DNA of 42,844 bases from Vibrio jasicida CAIM 1864 = LMG 25398 (GCF_000400365.1 NZ_BAOG01000038.1:1-42844); one strand, 5' to 3'. Counted from the stretch's first letter, positions 31,715 through 41,177 are shown. Program-made: numbers and translations. Notes: a model not told the origin generated them from the sequence alone.

Positions 31715-31907
31715 TAGGGAGCAAGGTTTTGACGTTCAGGTGCAGAATAGGGAAAGTGTGAGATTCTGTCAGAATGATTAGTGTGATGAATATCTCGGTG
31801 CAGGAGAAGAGTCCACTTCTGCTTTGGTTTTCACTCGGTCTTTTAGCGTAGCGAAATACGAGATCAAAGTGCTCATCCATAAGCGCTTTATTCTGGAGTG
31901 AGCAAGG

Positions 31908-32522
31908 TTAGCTCATCAACCCTAACAGATATTCCGATGCGGCTTTTGGATCTTCTGCGTGGCAAATCGCTGAAACCAAAGCCAAGCCGTGAACACCAGT
32001 GGCGCTGAGCAGCGGAATGTTATTTTCGTTAATGCCGCCAATGGCAACAATCGGCAGTGAAGTCGTCTCTAACGCCATCTTCAAACCATCAATACCCCAA
32101 TGTTTTTTGGTGTTGGTTTTGGTCGGCGTCGCGAAGATTGCGCTCAAACCGATGTAATCAATCGGAAGAGAGTCCGCTTCTGCAAGCTGCTCTTCATTTT
32201 CGATGGATAAGCCGAGGATTTTGTTTGGTCCAATCAACTCACGAGCGATAGTTGCGGGCATGTCTGATTGCCCGAGGTGAACCCCGTCAGCATCGACAGC
32301 TAGTGCGACGTCAACGCGGTCATTGATGATCAAAGGCACATCGGTATCTTTAAGGATGTCTTTCACGGCTTGAGCACGTTCGATAAACGCACGCACATCG
32401 CCGTGTTTTTCGCGGACTTGTACCATGGTCACGCCACCTTCCACGGCTTTTCTCACAACACGCTTTAGTGTGGCTAAATCTTGTTGGTCATCGGTGACCA
32501 AATATAAACGATAGGCGTTCAT
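31908..32522 (-). CDS. thiE: thiamine phosphate synthase
   Basis: A 204-residue TIM-barrel enzyme that joins HMP diphosphate and thiazole phosphate to thiamine phosphate. Recognisable pieces are LYLVTDDQQD at the start, MVQVREKHGD (about 34-43), LIINDRVDVALAVDADGVHLGQSDMP (diphosphate-binding, about 64-89), TPTKTNTKKHWG and the C-terminal VAIGGINENNIP. It is the last gene of the thi operon, 62 bases after thiM. The start follows AAAGGAAAC. Length (about 205-220) is typical. Confidence 0.95.
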   Translation of the reverse strand: MNAYRLYLVTDDQQDLATLKRVVRKAVEGGVTMVQVREKHGDVRAFIERAQAVKDILKDTDVPLIINDRVDVALAVDADGVHLGQSDMPATIARELIGPNKILGLSIENEEQLAEADSLPIDYIGLSAIFATPTKTNTKKHWGIDGLKMALETTSLPIVAIGGINENNIPLLSATGVHGLALVSAICHAEDPKAASEYLLGLMS

Positions 32523-32584
32523 TTTGTTTCCTTTGGGCCTCTCATCTAGATGGAATGAGAGGCTGGTATTTGTTAGAGAAAAGC

Positions 32585-33376
32585 TTAGCTCACTTGCAGT
32601 TTTAGGCGTTTTGCCAGCGTTTCTTCGTCCAACTGGTAAAGCTCATCCAACAGATTCATTTGCAGGCTACCTGGGCCGTGAGCTTGTTCCGCTGCAATCT
32701 CGCCAACAACGCCTAGTACCGCCGCTGCAGCAAGTCCGGTGTTATCACCAACAGCAGCAAAAGCGCCTGTAAGAGCCGTTAGCGTACAACCCACTCCGGT
32801 TACGTATGGCATCATCTCGTGACCATTGTTCAGTTGCACGGTTTGTTCCTTCGTGACGATGTAATCAGTCTCGCCAGAAATCACCACGCTCGCGCCATAC
32901 TCTGCGACTAAAAAGTTCGCTGCGCCAAGTGCTGCGTCGCTGCTGTCTAACGCATCGACGCCTTTGCTTTGTGCTTGCTCGCCAGCGAGAGCGATGATTT
33001 CTGAGGCGTTACCACGAATGATCAACTTGTCTGCAAGGCGTGCGATTTCACGTGATGTCTCTGTACGTAGTGAGCTTGCTCCGCAACCGACTGGGTCGAG
33101 TATAACGATTTTACCATTGGCATTGGCTTGCTCTACGGCATAGCTCATACGCGGTGTCCAAACGCTGTCTAGGGTACCAATGTTGATAACCAGTGAACCC
33201 GCGAACGACATCATCTCTGCCATTTCCTGCTTGGAGTGCGCCATGATTGGAGAAGCGCCGATAGCCAATAGCGCGTTTGCCGTGTTGTTCATCACCACGT
33301 AGTTAGTGATGTTGACGACTAATGGCTTTTGCTGGCGTACTGCGGTTAATGCTTGGGTGATTTGTTCAATTAACAT
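32585..33376 (-). CDS. thiM: hydroxyethylthiazole kinase
   Basis: A 263-residue ribokinase-fold enzyme that phosphorylates the thiazole half of thiamine (THZ). Key parts: [28 protein letters not shown] (residues about 18-45), [15 protein letters not shown] (about 95-109) and [19 protein letters not shown], in which GVGCTLTA is the anion-hole and catalytic cysteine region. Length matches ThiM (about 260). It lies between tenA and thiE. The start follows GGAGAG. Confidence 0.94.
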   Translation of the reverse strand: MLIEQITQALTAVRQQKPLVVNITNYVVMNNTANALLAIGASPIMAHSKQEMAEMMSFAGSLVINIGTLDSVWTPRMSYAVEQANANGKIVILDPVGCGASSLRTETSREIARLADKLIIRGNASEIIALAGEQAQSKGVDALDSSDAALGAANFLVAEYGASVVISGETDYIVTKEQTVQLNNGHEMMPYVTGVGCTLTALTGAFAAVGDNTGLAAAAVLGVVGEIAAEQAHGPGSLQMNLLDELYQLDEETLAKRLKLQVS

Positions 33377-33388
33377 GAGACTCTCCGA

Positions 33389-34057
33389 TTAATCTTGCTG
33401 AGCATTCAGACCTTGTTGCCAGAATGCTACTTCCATACGCGTTGCAGTTTTGAATACCTGAATCAGGTTTTGACCGCGTTGGCTGTTGATGTCGATTTCT
33501 GCTAGCAGCTGGTTAAAGTGTTCTGTACCTTTTGCGACACCAGATTGGAACTCTTCACCACCGTAGAGGTTGATCCAACTTGCGTATGGGTTGCCTTCGA
33601 TTACCGTGTTCTCATCTTCAATCAGCATCTTACCGATAACTGCATAACCGATAGAGCATGGCGCCAGTGCCGCGTATAAATCAACAAGATCACCCGTCAT
33701 ACCAGCATCCAACACGTAACGGGTATAAGCTACCGTACCGAAATCTTCTGGCTCGTTTTCTAAGTCGGATTCTGTTAGTCCCCATTGCTCACAGTAAGTC
33801 ACGTGGTGGGCGATTTCAGAATCGAGCAATGCATGTACGCTTGGTAGGGCACGGCGCATGTCATCCAAAGTACGTGCTTTGTAGATCGCTAATGCGTAAG
33901 CTCGTGTGTACTGCTTTAGGAAAAGAAAATCCTGCTTTAGGTAATGCAGAAAACAAGGCTGAGCCAGAGTGCCTTGCGCCAATTGCTGCACGAAAGCATG
34001 CTCAGTGTATTCTTGCCAATCTTGGCGGCAAGCGTCGATCAAATCTTGGTATTTCAT
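33389..34057 (-). CDS. tenA: aminopyrimidine aminohydrolase TenA
   Basis: A 222-residue helical TenA_C-type enzyme that hydrolyses thiamine or its degraded forms to release HMP for salvage. The active-site cysteine is Cys134 in LAPCSIGYAVIG, as in B. subtilis TenA. Other marks are FLHYLKQDFLFLKQYTRAYA and, near the end, ATRMEVAFWQQG. It lies 12 bases before thiM. The start at 34057 has only a modest ribosome binding site. Confidence 0.93.
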   Translation of the reverse strand: MKYQDLIDACRQDWQEYTEHAFVQQLAQGTLAQPCFLHYLKQDFLFLKQYTRAYALAIYKARTLDDMRRALPSVHALLDSEIAHHVTYCEQWGLTESDLENEPEDFGTVAYTRYVLDAGMTGDLVDLYAALAPCSIGYAVIGKMLIEDENTVIEGNPYASWINLYGGEEFQSGVAKGTEHFNQLLAEIDINSQRGQNLIQVFKTATRMEVAFWQQGLNAQQD

Positions 34058-34111
34058 TATGGGTATCTCGTTATCAAAAGACCTTAGGCTTAGATCCTAA
34101 GGTCAGTAGAA

Positions 34112-35062
34112 TTAGTCAAAGCTCGGTACGTAATCTTTCGCTTTTGGTAGTGTTTCGATGATTTTTTGTGAATACATGAATTCGGCATAGTCATCGTAGC
34201 GTTTCAGATCTACTGCAGATGGACGAAGAGCGAAACGAGTTAGCGTGTCATTCCAAGCGCGTTGGTTAAGCTCGTTGTTGAGGGTGTCTGGTGAATAAGC
34301 CACAAACTCTTTCCACGACTCTTTTGGATGGTTAACGATGTAAGTGGTCGCTTGCTCTAGTGCTTTGTTGAATGCCTTGATGGCTTCTTTGTCGTAGGTT
34401 TTTGCATTGGCTACGAAGACCAACTCGTCATACGCTGGCACGCCGTGTTCTTCAGGGAAGAAGGCCTTAGCTTTATAACCTTCTAGTGCCAGTTGGTTGG
34501 TTTCGAAGTTACGTAGACCGCCCCAAATCGCATCCACCTTGCCAGACGCAAGAGATGAAGACAGCGCCCAACCTACGTTGATGATTTGTACGTCAGAAAA
34601 CTTCACGTTCTCTTGTGCTAGCATGGTGCCGATTGTCGCTTCTTCGTTGCCTGCGATCGCAATACCGATCTTCTTGCCTTTCAAGTCGCCAAGGTTTTCA
34701 TTCTTACCGTTGTCCAACACCATCAACGTGTTGAGTGGCGTAGCAATCAAAGTCGCAGAGCGGATTAGTGGCAAACCAGCCGCGACATCGATAGTTAGGC
34801 TTGGTTGGTAAGAAATCGCCATGTCGACTTTACCCGCCGCGACCAACTTAGGTGGTGTGCTTGGATCTGCTGGCTCTTGAATGTTGACCTTCAAACCTTG
34901 CTCTTTGAAGTAACCACGCTCTTTGGCAATCACGATAGGACCATGGTTTGGATTGACGAACCAATCCAACATCAGTGTCATCTCTTTTTCAGCGGCAAGC
35001 ACGTTGGTTGATACCACTGAAGCGAGTAGAGCAGCAGCGCTCATAAGTTTGTTTTTATTCAC
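34112..35062 (-). CDS. thiY: ThiY-type pyrimidine precursor binding protein
   Basis: A 316-residue periplasmic binding protein of the NMT1/ThiY group. It binds N-formyl-4-amino-5-aminomethyl-2-methylpyrimidine (FAMP) in known systems. The Sec signal is about residues 1-23 (NKNKLMSAAALLASVV..NVLA). Characteristic segments are MLDWFVNPNHGPIVIAKERGYF and ADPSTPPKLVAAGKVDMAISYQPS. The GTG at 35062 follows GGAAG; using an upstream start would make the N-terminus overlap thiX and disrupt the signal peptide. It belongs to the thiXYZ transporter. Confidence 0.9.
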   Translation of the reverse strand: MNKNKLMSAAALLASVVSTNVLAAEKEMTLMLDWFVNPNHGPIVIAKERGYFKEQGLKVNIQEPADPSTPPKLVAAGKVDMAISYQPSLTIDVAAGLPLIRSATLIATPLNTLMVLDNGKNENLGDLKGKKIGIAIAGNEEATIGTMLAQENVKFSDVQIINVGWALSSSLASGKVDAIWGGLRNFETNQLALEGYKAKAFFPEEHGVPAYDELVFVANAKTYDKEAIKAFNKALEQATTYIVNHPKESWKEFVAYSPDTLNNELNQRAWNDTLTRFALRPSAVDLKRYDDYAEFMYSQKIIETLPKAKDYVPSFD

Positions 35063-35109
35063 GGGGTTCTTCCTTTTCTTTCCCAGTTTCCTTTGGTTAT
35101 TTTCGGCAA

Positions 35110-35910
35110 TTACTTGCTTTCCCAAGGGATGGCTTTTTTCAATAATTTATCGGTGATGAAGTAGAGTGCGATAGACAGCACAGCGAGGATAAACAGCGCC
35201 GCAAACATCTCATCAATGATCATGCGAGCGTTGGCTTGGAGCATCAGATAACCCAAGCCTTCACTTGAACCTACCCACTCACCTACCACTGCTCCAATTG
35301 GCGCAATAACGACGGCAACACGAATACCTGAAGCTAAAGTTGGTAGGGCGGCTGGCAATTGAATATGACGAAGTAACTGCCATTTAGACGCACCCATGGT
35401 CTTGGCAAGGTCGAGGTAACCTGCTGGTGTATTGCGCAAGCCGTCGTAGCAACATGTCGTGACGGGGAAAAAGATGATGATCGCCGCCATGACTACTTTC
35501 GATGCAATGCCGTAACCCAGCCAAAGCATGAGCACTGGCGCTATGGCGAACACAGGGATCGCTTGGCTAGCAATCAGAATTGGCAGTAACCAACGCTTCA
35601 GCGGCTCGAACATCAGCATTTGCAATGCGAACAGCAAACCCATTGATAAACCAAGCGCCAAGCCAAGTAAAATCTCTTGCGCGGTAACCCAAGTATGCTT
35701 GAGCAGGACATCGTAACGAGTGACCAATCTATCCAGCACTTCAATTGGTGAAGGTAAGATGAAGCTTGGCATATCGAATATCACCACGACCAACTGCCAC
35801 AATCCCAAGATCACCGCCGTGCTGATCATTAAGCGCAGAGCCGGATGGGTCACGCGCTCTTTTTTACTAATACGTGCCGAGACGGAGTTGTACTGGGTCA
35901 TATCACTCAT
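35110..35910 (-). CDS. thiX: ThiX-type ABC permease
   Basis: A 266-residue inner-membrane permease with about six helices. The conserved permease (EAA-like) loop reads LAKTMGASKWQLLRHIQLPAALP. It should form the channel of the ThiXYZ pyrimidine importer. The ATG at 35910 overlaps the last 8 bases of thiZ, so the two are translationally coupled. An upstream in-frame start would extend the protein through thiZ and is unlikely. Confidence 0.88.
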   Translation of the reverse strand: MSDMTQYNSVSARISKKERVTHPALRLMISTAVILGLWQLVVVIFDMPSFILPSPIEVLDRLVTRYDVLLKHTWVTAQEILLGLALGLSMGLLFALQMLMFEPLKRWLLPILIASQAIPVFAIAPVLMLWLGYGIASKVVMAAIIIFFPVTTCCYDGLRNTPAGYLDLAKTMGASKWQLLRHIQLPAALPTLASGIRVAVVIAPIGAVVGEWVGSSEGLGYLMLQANARMIIDEMFAALFILAVLSIALYFITDKLLKKAIPWESK

Positions 35911-36658
35911 AGTCTTTCTCCAGTTGATCCAAAATCGCTTGCTGTAGCGCCGCGCACTCTCCATCGAGAACTCGTGGTGGCTTGGAATCCGGAACGACCA
36001 AGTGCTGAGCTTGCGCAGGTGTGCCTTGCAGTACATAGAGTTGGTGAGCTAATCGCACCGCTTCTTGTGGGTCGTGGGTAATCAGAACAACCGTCTTATC
36101 TTTCAGTAATTCGGCAGACAAGGTTTGCAACTTATGACGAGTAACCGCGTCCAGTGCAGAGAAAGGCTCATCCATCAGAACTAGAGGCTTGTCTTGCATC
36201 AGAGTGCGAGCAAGGGCAACACGCTGTCTCATGCCGCCAGAGAGCTGAGTTGGCTTAGTATCCGCGTAATCGGCGAGTCCCACTTGGCTTAGTAAAGTCA
36301 GTGCACGTTGTTTATTTTGCTCTAGTGCTTGGTGTTGAGAAAATCGAGAGCTGAGGCAGACGTTGTCTAACACATTTAGCCATGGTAGCAACAAGTCTTG
36401 TTGTGCCATGTAGGCAATACGTTCGTGTAGGGCGATGCCATCCGTCGTAGTTAATTCACCATGCCATTCGACTTTGTCGTCTAACAACCCGGCTAGATAA
36501 CGAAGGATTGTCGTTTTTCCGCAACCACTGCGACCAAGTAACACAGTCCATTGATTGGCAGGGATGGTCATACTCAACCCTGCTAACGTTGGTGTTTGGC
36601 TGTCTTTGTATTGCAGACTTGCCTCGTTAAGCTGAATGCCGAGTGCATTAGCGCACAT
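35903..36658 (-). CDS. thiZ: ThiZ-type ABC ATPase
   Basis: A 251-residue ABC ATPase. Walker A is LLGRSGCGKTT (residues about 40-50), the Q loop is around MAQQDLLLPWLNVLDN, the signature is LSGGMRQRVALAR, and Walker B is PLVLMDEPFSALD, followed by the switch His in VLITHDPQEAV. It energises the ThiXYZ importer. The ATG at 36658 overlaps the end of thiD by 11 bases; a TTG start 5 codons earlier is less likely. Confidence 0.9.
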   Translation of the reverse strand: MCANALGIQLNEASLQYKDSQTPTLAGLSMTIPANQWTVLLGRSGCGKTTILRYLAGLLDDKVEWHGELTTTDGIALHERIAYMAQQDLLLPWLNVLDNVCLSSRFSQHQALEQNKQRALTLLSQVGLADYADTKPTQLSGGMRQRVALARTLMQDKPLVLMDEPFSALDAVTRHKLQTLSAELLKDKTVVLITHDPQEAVRLAHQLYVLQGTPAQAQHLVVPDSKPPRVLDGECAALQQAILDQLEKDYE

Positions 36659-37520
36659 GCGTGTGACCTGCAAAAAAGTGGTTCACAGGGCCGTGACCTT
36701 TACCGACATCCAATTCGTCAGCGTGCGCGATAGCTTGGCTGATGTACTGCTTACCAAGGTGCACCGCTTTGTGCAGGTTGTTGCCTTGTCCAAGATAAGA
36801 CGCGATAGCAGAAGACAGCGTGCAGCCTGTGCCATGGGTGTTTTTGGTTGGAAAGCGTTTAGCGCTGATTAACTCGGCACTGTCTTGCATGATCAGCAGA
36901 TCGTTGCTGTTTTCGTCTTTTTCTAAGTGGCCGCCTTTTAACAGCACCGCTTTTGCACCGAGTGCGCGTAAATCAGCAATCATATCACTCATTTCAGATT
37001 CCGACTGAGGCACTGGCTTACCCGTCAATGCGGCGCCTTCTGGTAGGTTAGGAGTAATGATGTCTGCGAGCGGAATCAATTCTTCTTTTAAAGTGCTGAT
37101 TGCCGACTGTTCCAGTAATAGATCGCCGCTGGTGGCCACCATTACAGGGTCAATCACGAGGTGTTTTGGCTGGTATTGTTTAATTTTGTTGGCAACGACC
37201 TTAATGATGTTGGAATCGGCCAACATGCCCACTTTGACTGCAACGATGTTGAGGTCGGTAAATACCGCATCGAGTTGGCTCTCTACGTGGTCGAGAGGAA
37301 TTGGGAAAATCGCAGAAACGCCTTGGGTATTTTGCGAAGTAATCGCCGTGATTACCGAGCAAGCAAAACTGCCGGTTGCTGACATCGCTTTGATGTCGGC
37401 TTGAATGCCTGCGCCGCCGCCACTATCAGAACCTGCAATCGTCAACACAATCGGTGTGTCTGTTGAAGTTGCTGCTTGTGGCTGTGTTGATGGTTTTTCT
37501 TGGCTTGACTGCTGCGCCAT
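36648..37520 (-). CDS. thiD: HMP/HMP-phosphate kinase
   Basis: A 290-residue ribokinase-fold enzyme that phosphorylates HMP twice to the diphosphate. Key parts are VLTIAGSDSGGGAGIQADIKAM (residues about 26-47), VAVKVGMLADSNII, VIDPVMVATSGDLLL and THGTGCTLSSAIASYLG (catalytic TGC). A Gln/Thr-rich tail of about 23 residues precedes the usual start, which is unusual for ThiD. The start follows AGGAGCG. It is the first gene of the operon, about 120 bases after the TPP riboswitch. Confidence 0.95.
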   Translation of the reverse strand: MAQQSSQEKPSTQPQAATSTDTPIVLTIAGSDSGGGAGIQADIKAMSATGSFACSVITAITSQNTQGVSAIFPIPLDHVESQLDAVFTDLNIVAVKVGMLADSNIIKVVANKIKQYQPKHLVIDPVMVATSGDLLLEQSAISTLKEELIPLADIITPNLPEGAALTGKPVPQSESEMSDMIADLRALGAKAVLLKGGHLEKDENSNDLLIMQDSAELISAKRFPTKNTHGTGCTLSSAIASYLGQGNNLHKAVHLGKQYISQAIAHADELDVGKGHGPVNHFFAGHTHVR

Positions 37521-37639
37521 GGTCGCTCCTATTACAGACGTAAAGGAACTGACTTGGCCATTGAAGATCGGTGTATGGATCCGTTGAGGCTAGCTGCGTC
37601 GATACAGACTTGAGGCAGGCTAGTGGCAAAGTGATGATA

Positions 37640-37728
37640 GTTCCCTACGTCAGTGCTAACTGAATCAGGTTCAACGGGTCTCGAATTTCGATCTCAGCCG
37701 ACGCATTCACTGCATGGGCCCCCCGACT
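37640..37728 (-). promoter_or_regulatory. TPP riboswitch (thi-box)
   Basis: On the minus strand the conserved thi-box parts occur in order: GGGG near 37720-37724, GCTGAGA near 37690-37697, ACCCGTTGAACCTGAT (about 37664-37679) and CGTAGGGAA (37641-37649). No intrinsic terminator was seen between it and the thiD start, so translational control is more likely. A TATTAT element (37740-37745) fits as the -10 of the operon promoter. Thiamine diphosphate should repress the seven genes downstream. Confidence 0.95.
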
Positions 37729-37846
37729 ATTTCGTCAAGATAATAGCAGTTCACTCAGTTACGGTGCACGTGTTTTTTCCTGTACAGGGATAGTAATCGT
37801 TTAAATATGAGACTTGATAGCGGTAATGAGAGAACAGAATTTAGTG

Positions 37847-38128
37847 TATACCCAAGTAACCTCGAGATGCTTGGTTCAGCGAGAATGACTTGGTTTGTAG
37901 ACGCGGCGGCGATTTGAAGGCTTAGTGGGTCTAAATCAAGAATCGGCAACAAAGTATACAAGCCAAGGCCCTTACTATTTGCAAAGAGGGCCCTCTGGGA
38001 GCGTGTCATTGACCCGATTGCTACGTCAAACAACTCGGAAAGAGCGTGCTATTCCGCTTCGTTGTTTTCCTTGCACTCGAATCAATGACAACGCTCTGAA
38101 TCCTGCACCTTGAAGTCACTTGGGTATA
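37847..38128. repeat. dispersed Vibrio palindrome-ended repeat, copy B
   Basis: A 282-base element with TATACCCAAGT at the left end and ACTTGGGTATA at the right. Its blocks match copy A (8524-8793): GTTCAGCGAGAATGACTTGG, ATCAAGAATCGGCAAC-like middle sequence, CGTTGTTTTCCTTGC and CGCTCTGAATCCTGCACC. It lies between the thi operon and the tldD-like gene, next to both upstream regions, so it may affect their promoters. It has no coding capacity beyond a short shared reverse frame. Confidence 0.85.
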
Positions 38129-38371
38129 AATAACGTGCTGCATTGAAACTGGCAGTTCAAGACACTATCTAATAGTGAGATGTCGACATAATACGTAACG
38201 AATCGTTCTTTGATTTAGCAAGGATTAGCATAAAACAAGGTTAAAAAAGTGTTAATATTTAGCGCGTTGCCAATATGCTTTTGAGTCATCCAATTTAGGT
38301 TATGACTGTTATAAACAGAGTCTAACTCAAAGGTGGGGAAGGCTAGGACGATCAACGAGCAAGGAGATTTC

Positions 38372-39757
38372 ATGCTTAATTCTGTAACAGCGAAAGCGGT
38401 GATCGATCATGCCCTCTTTTTAGGGGCTGATTTCGCTGAGCTATTCGTTGAACACCATCAAACCAACACTGTCCAGATCGCATCTGGTGAGGTGGATAAG
38501 GTAAACTCGGGTATCGATTTTGGTATCGGTATTCGTCTCTTCTTCGGTCATAAAGTGCTTTACGGTTACACCAACAGCACCGATGAAGCCGAACTTAAAC
38601 GCGTAACCTCACTGCTTGCTGCAAAAGATAAGCGTGAGCAAATCGCGTCAGCAGGTTCTCTCAATCTGAACCGCTACCCAATTCAACATGGTTGTCGTAT
38701 GCCACTTGGCAAAGACGCTAACCTAGATTCCAAAATTGCTTTCCTATTGCAAGTTGACCAAGCAGCACGCGCAGAGAGTGAACATATCAGCCAGTTCATC
38801 GGCAGCGTGCTTCAGCGCGAACAACAAGTGTCTATCTTCAACTCAGAAGGTCTACACGTTGACGATACTCGTCACTACATCCGAGTTGCTGGTAATACTG
38901 TTGCGCAAAAAGGTAATGAGCAGTCTTCTGGTATGGAAGGCCCTGGCGCTCTTGCTGGCTGGGAGTTCAGTGAACAGCTTGATGCGAAAGAGCTAGGTCA
39001 AACTATCGCGCAACAAGCGTTGGTAAAACTTGGCGCAGATGCTTGTCCATCGGGTGAAATGCCAGTGGTAATTGGTAACGGCTTTGGTGGCGTAATCTTC
39101 CATGAGGCGTGTGGCCACTTGCTAGAAACCACTTCAGTTGCGAAGAAAGCGTCCGTATTCCACGACAAGATGGACGAAATGGTTGCTCACACCGCGGTGA
39201 ATGCAGTCGATGATGGCACCATGACCAACGAATGGGGCTCGATTCATGTTGATGACGAAGGCATGAAGACTCAGCGCACTCAATTGATCAAAGACGGTAA
39301 GCTAACCAGCTTTATGGTCGATAAAATGGGTGGCATGAAGACGGGTTACGAACCTACGGGGTCTGGTCGTCGTCAAAACTACAAGTTCGCACCAACCTCG
39401 CGTATGCGTAACACCTTTATCGAAGAAGGCGAGCATTCACTTGATGACATGCTGGCTGGCATCGAACGCGGTATCTATGCGAAGAAGATGGGCGGCGGCT
39501 CGGTTCAACCGGGTACGGGGGAGTTCAACTTTGCCGTTCGTGAAGCTTACCTCATTGAAAATGGCAAAATCACCAAGCCTCTGAAAACAGCAACGCTGAT
39601 CAGCACGGGTCCAAAAGTGTTGAAAGAAATCAGCATGGTCGGCAAAGACATGGCGCTTGCGCCGGGCATGTGTGGTTCCGTGAGTGGTTCAGTGCCAACA
39701 ACAGTCGGTCAGCCAACGCTGAAAGTCGATAACATTCTGGTAGGAGGCGGTAACTAA
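38372..39757 (+). CDS. TldD-type metalloprotease subunit
   Basis: A 461-residue protein of the TldD/PmbA family. The zinc motif HEACGH is at residues 244-249 (HExxxH), which makes it the catalytic TldD-type subunit. Typical parts are the N-terminal FAELFVEHHQTNTVQIASGEV, GYEPTGSGRRQNYKFAPTSRMRNTFI and AVREAYLIENG. TldD/TldE pairs degrade unfolded peptides or mature RiPP precursors in the cytosol. Its stop codon overlaps the start of the next gene by one base (TAATG), so the two are coupled. The ATG at 38372 follows AAGGAGA. It may be an extra, non-canonical pair: the usual tldD and pmbA are not clustered this way in most Vibrio, to my knowledge. Confidence 0.88.
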   Translation: MLNSVTAKAVIDHALFLGADFAELFVEHHQTNTVQIASGEVDKVNSGIDFGIGIRLFFGHKVLYGYTNSTDEAELKRVTSLLAAKDKREQIASAGSLNLNRYPIQHGCRMPLGKDANLDSKIAFLLQVDQAARAESEHISQFIGSVLQREQQVSIFNSEGLHVDDTRHYIRVAGNTVAQKGNEQSSGMEGPGALAGWEFSEQLDAKELGQTIAQQALVKLGADACPSGEMPVVIGNGFGGVIFHEACGHLLETTSVAKKASVFHDKMDEMVAHTAVNAVDDGTMTNEWGSIHVDDEGMKTQRTQLIKDGKLTSFMVDKMGGMKTGYEPTGSGRRQNYKFAPTSRMRNTFIEEGEHSLDDMLAGIERGIYAKKMGGGSVQPGTGEFNFAVREAYLIENGKITKPLKTATLISTGPKVLKEISMVGKDMALAPGMCGSVSGSVPTTVGQPTLKVDNILVGGGN

Positions 39758-41100
39758 TGAGCCAAGAACAACAACTTCTTAATGCGGTTGATTACGTCCT
39801 ATCAGAAGCAAAACGCCAAGGTGCAGAAGCGGACGTCATTGTAAACCGCAACAGTAGCTTTTCTTTGAAAGCGAACCAAGGAAAGCTGGATGAGTACAAA
39901 GTAAGCTCAAGCCAAGTTCTGGGTGTTCGTGTTGTGAAAGATGCGCGCGTTGCAACGAGTTACTCTGAGTCTTTAGAGCAATCAAGCTTAGATTTGATGC
40001 TGACTAATGCACTACAAAGCGCTCGTTTTTCCAAGCAAGATGAACATCAGACTATTAGCTGCGTGAACAGCGAAATCACGACTGATTTCGCTGAGATTGC
40101 TCAAGAAGACACAACTTCGGTTGATGAAAAGATTGAAATGTCTCTCGCACTTGAGCAAGGCGTAATAGCGCTACCTCACGCTTCTAGCGCACCTTACAAT
40201 GGTTATAGTGATGGCGAAACGCAATTAATCATTGCCAATACACAAGGCTCGTTGTGCCAACACTTCGAACGCTCGTTTACTTGTTACGCGTATACCTTGT
40301 TTGAAAAAGACGGTAAACAGTCGATGGCGGGTAGAATGTCACTTGGTCGCCGTTTTGATGAGTTGAATCCAGCTTACTGTATAGAAGGTGGCTACAACCT
40401 TGCTCGTGATCTTCTTGAAGGCGCACCAGTGGCTACGGGTAACTACCCAGCAATCTTCCATATCAATGCGCTAGCAAGTTTGTTCGGTGCTTTTGGCAGT
40501 GCTTTCTCCGGCGTAAGCGCGATGAAAGGCATTACGCCACTGGGTGACAAGCTTGGTCAGCGTGTTGCGAGTGACTTGATTACCTTTACTGATACGGCTT
40601 ACATGCCAAATGGTATGGCAATTTCGGGCTTTGATAGTGAAGGTTTTGCTACTCAAGACAATGTAATGATTGCCAATGGTGAATTGAAAACCTTGCTACA
40701 CAACAGCCAGACTGCGAGTTATTTGGGCGCAGTCTCGACAGCAAGTGCCGCTCGCGGTGCAAAATCGAGTCTAGACGTTTCAGCGAATCATAAAGTGATT
40801 TCGACCGGCGGCAGCAGTGCGTCAGAAGTAAAAGCGGGTGAGTACCTAGAGTTAGTCGAACTTCAAGGTGTCCATTCTGGTGCGGATGCAGTGAGTGGTG
40901 ATTTCTCGTTTGGTGCGAGTGGCTTCTTGTGCCGTGATGGAGAGCGCATTCAACCGGTTCGAGGGATCACGGTAGCGGGAAACTTCTACAAGATGTTGCA
41001 AGAAGTTGAGGCGGTAGGTGATACTCAGCTTATTAGCGATAGTCGCACCTTCTTTGCTCCAGACGTGCGTTTTGCTCGTTTGAGCATTGGTGGTAAATAA
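39757..41100 (+). CDS. TldE/PmbA-type partner subunit
   Basis: A 447-residue protein that is the TldE/PmbA-type partner of the gene before it. It lacks the HExxxH motif (the matching region near FHINALASLFGAFGSAFSG has none), as expected for the non-catalytic subunit. The N-terminal domain (residues about 10-130, with YVLSEAKRQGAEADVIVNRN and DEYKVSSSQVLGVRVV) and the C-terminal segments FSFGASGFLCRDGERIQPV and GITVAGNFYKML are family marks. The heterodimer would form a closed chamber with the active site inside. It ends at a strong terminator. Confidence 0.88.
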   Translation: MSQEQQLLNAVDYVLSEAKRQGAEADVIVNRNSSFSLKANQGKLDEYKVSSSQVLGVRVVKDARVATSYSESLEQSSLDLMLTNALQSARFSKQDEHQTISCVNSEITTDFAEIAQEDTTSVDEKIEMSLALEQGVIALPHASSAPYNGYSDGETQLIIANTQGSLCQHFERSFTCYAYTLFEKDGKQSMAGRMSLGRRFDELNPAYCIEGGYNLARDLLEGAPVATGNYPAIFHINALASLFGAFGSAFSGVSAMKGITPLGDKLGQRVASDLITFTDTAYMPNGMAISGFDSEGFATQDNVMIANGELKTLLHNSQTASYLGAVSTASAARGAKSSLDVSANHKVISTGGSSASEVKAGEYLELVELQGVHSGADAVSGDFSFGASGFLCRDGERIQPVRGITVAGNFYKMLQEVEAVGDTQLISDSRTFFAPDVRFARLSIGGK

Positions 41101-41123
41101 CCCCAGCATTCCTATAGAAACAA

Positions 41124-41150
41124 AAAGAGGACTCAATCGAGTCCTCTTTC
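41124..41150. terminator. terminator after the tldD/tldE pair
   Basis: An 11-bp perfect stem, AAAGAGGACTC (41124-41134) with GAGTCCTCTTT (41139-41149), around a 4-base loop. It is followed by CTTATAT on the plus strand and by TTGTTTC on the minus strand, so it may also serve the convergent trmY-like gene. Confidence 0.85.
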
Positions 41151-41177
41151 TTATATGGAGTGATTAACTCGTGAGAA

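Noticed and set aside
33658..34161. Plus-strand open frame of about 167 codons antisense to tenA and the end of thiY
   Set aside because: It lies opposite two well-conserved genes and shows no sign of independent coding.
37755..38033. Open frame of about 92 codons on the minus strand across repeat copy B
   Set aside because: It begins inside copy B, runs past its left end into the thi promoter region, and has no ribosome binding site.
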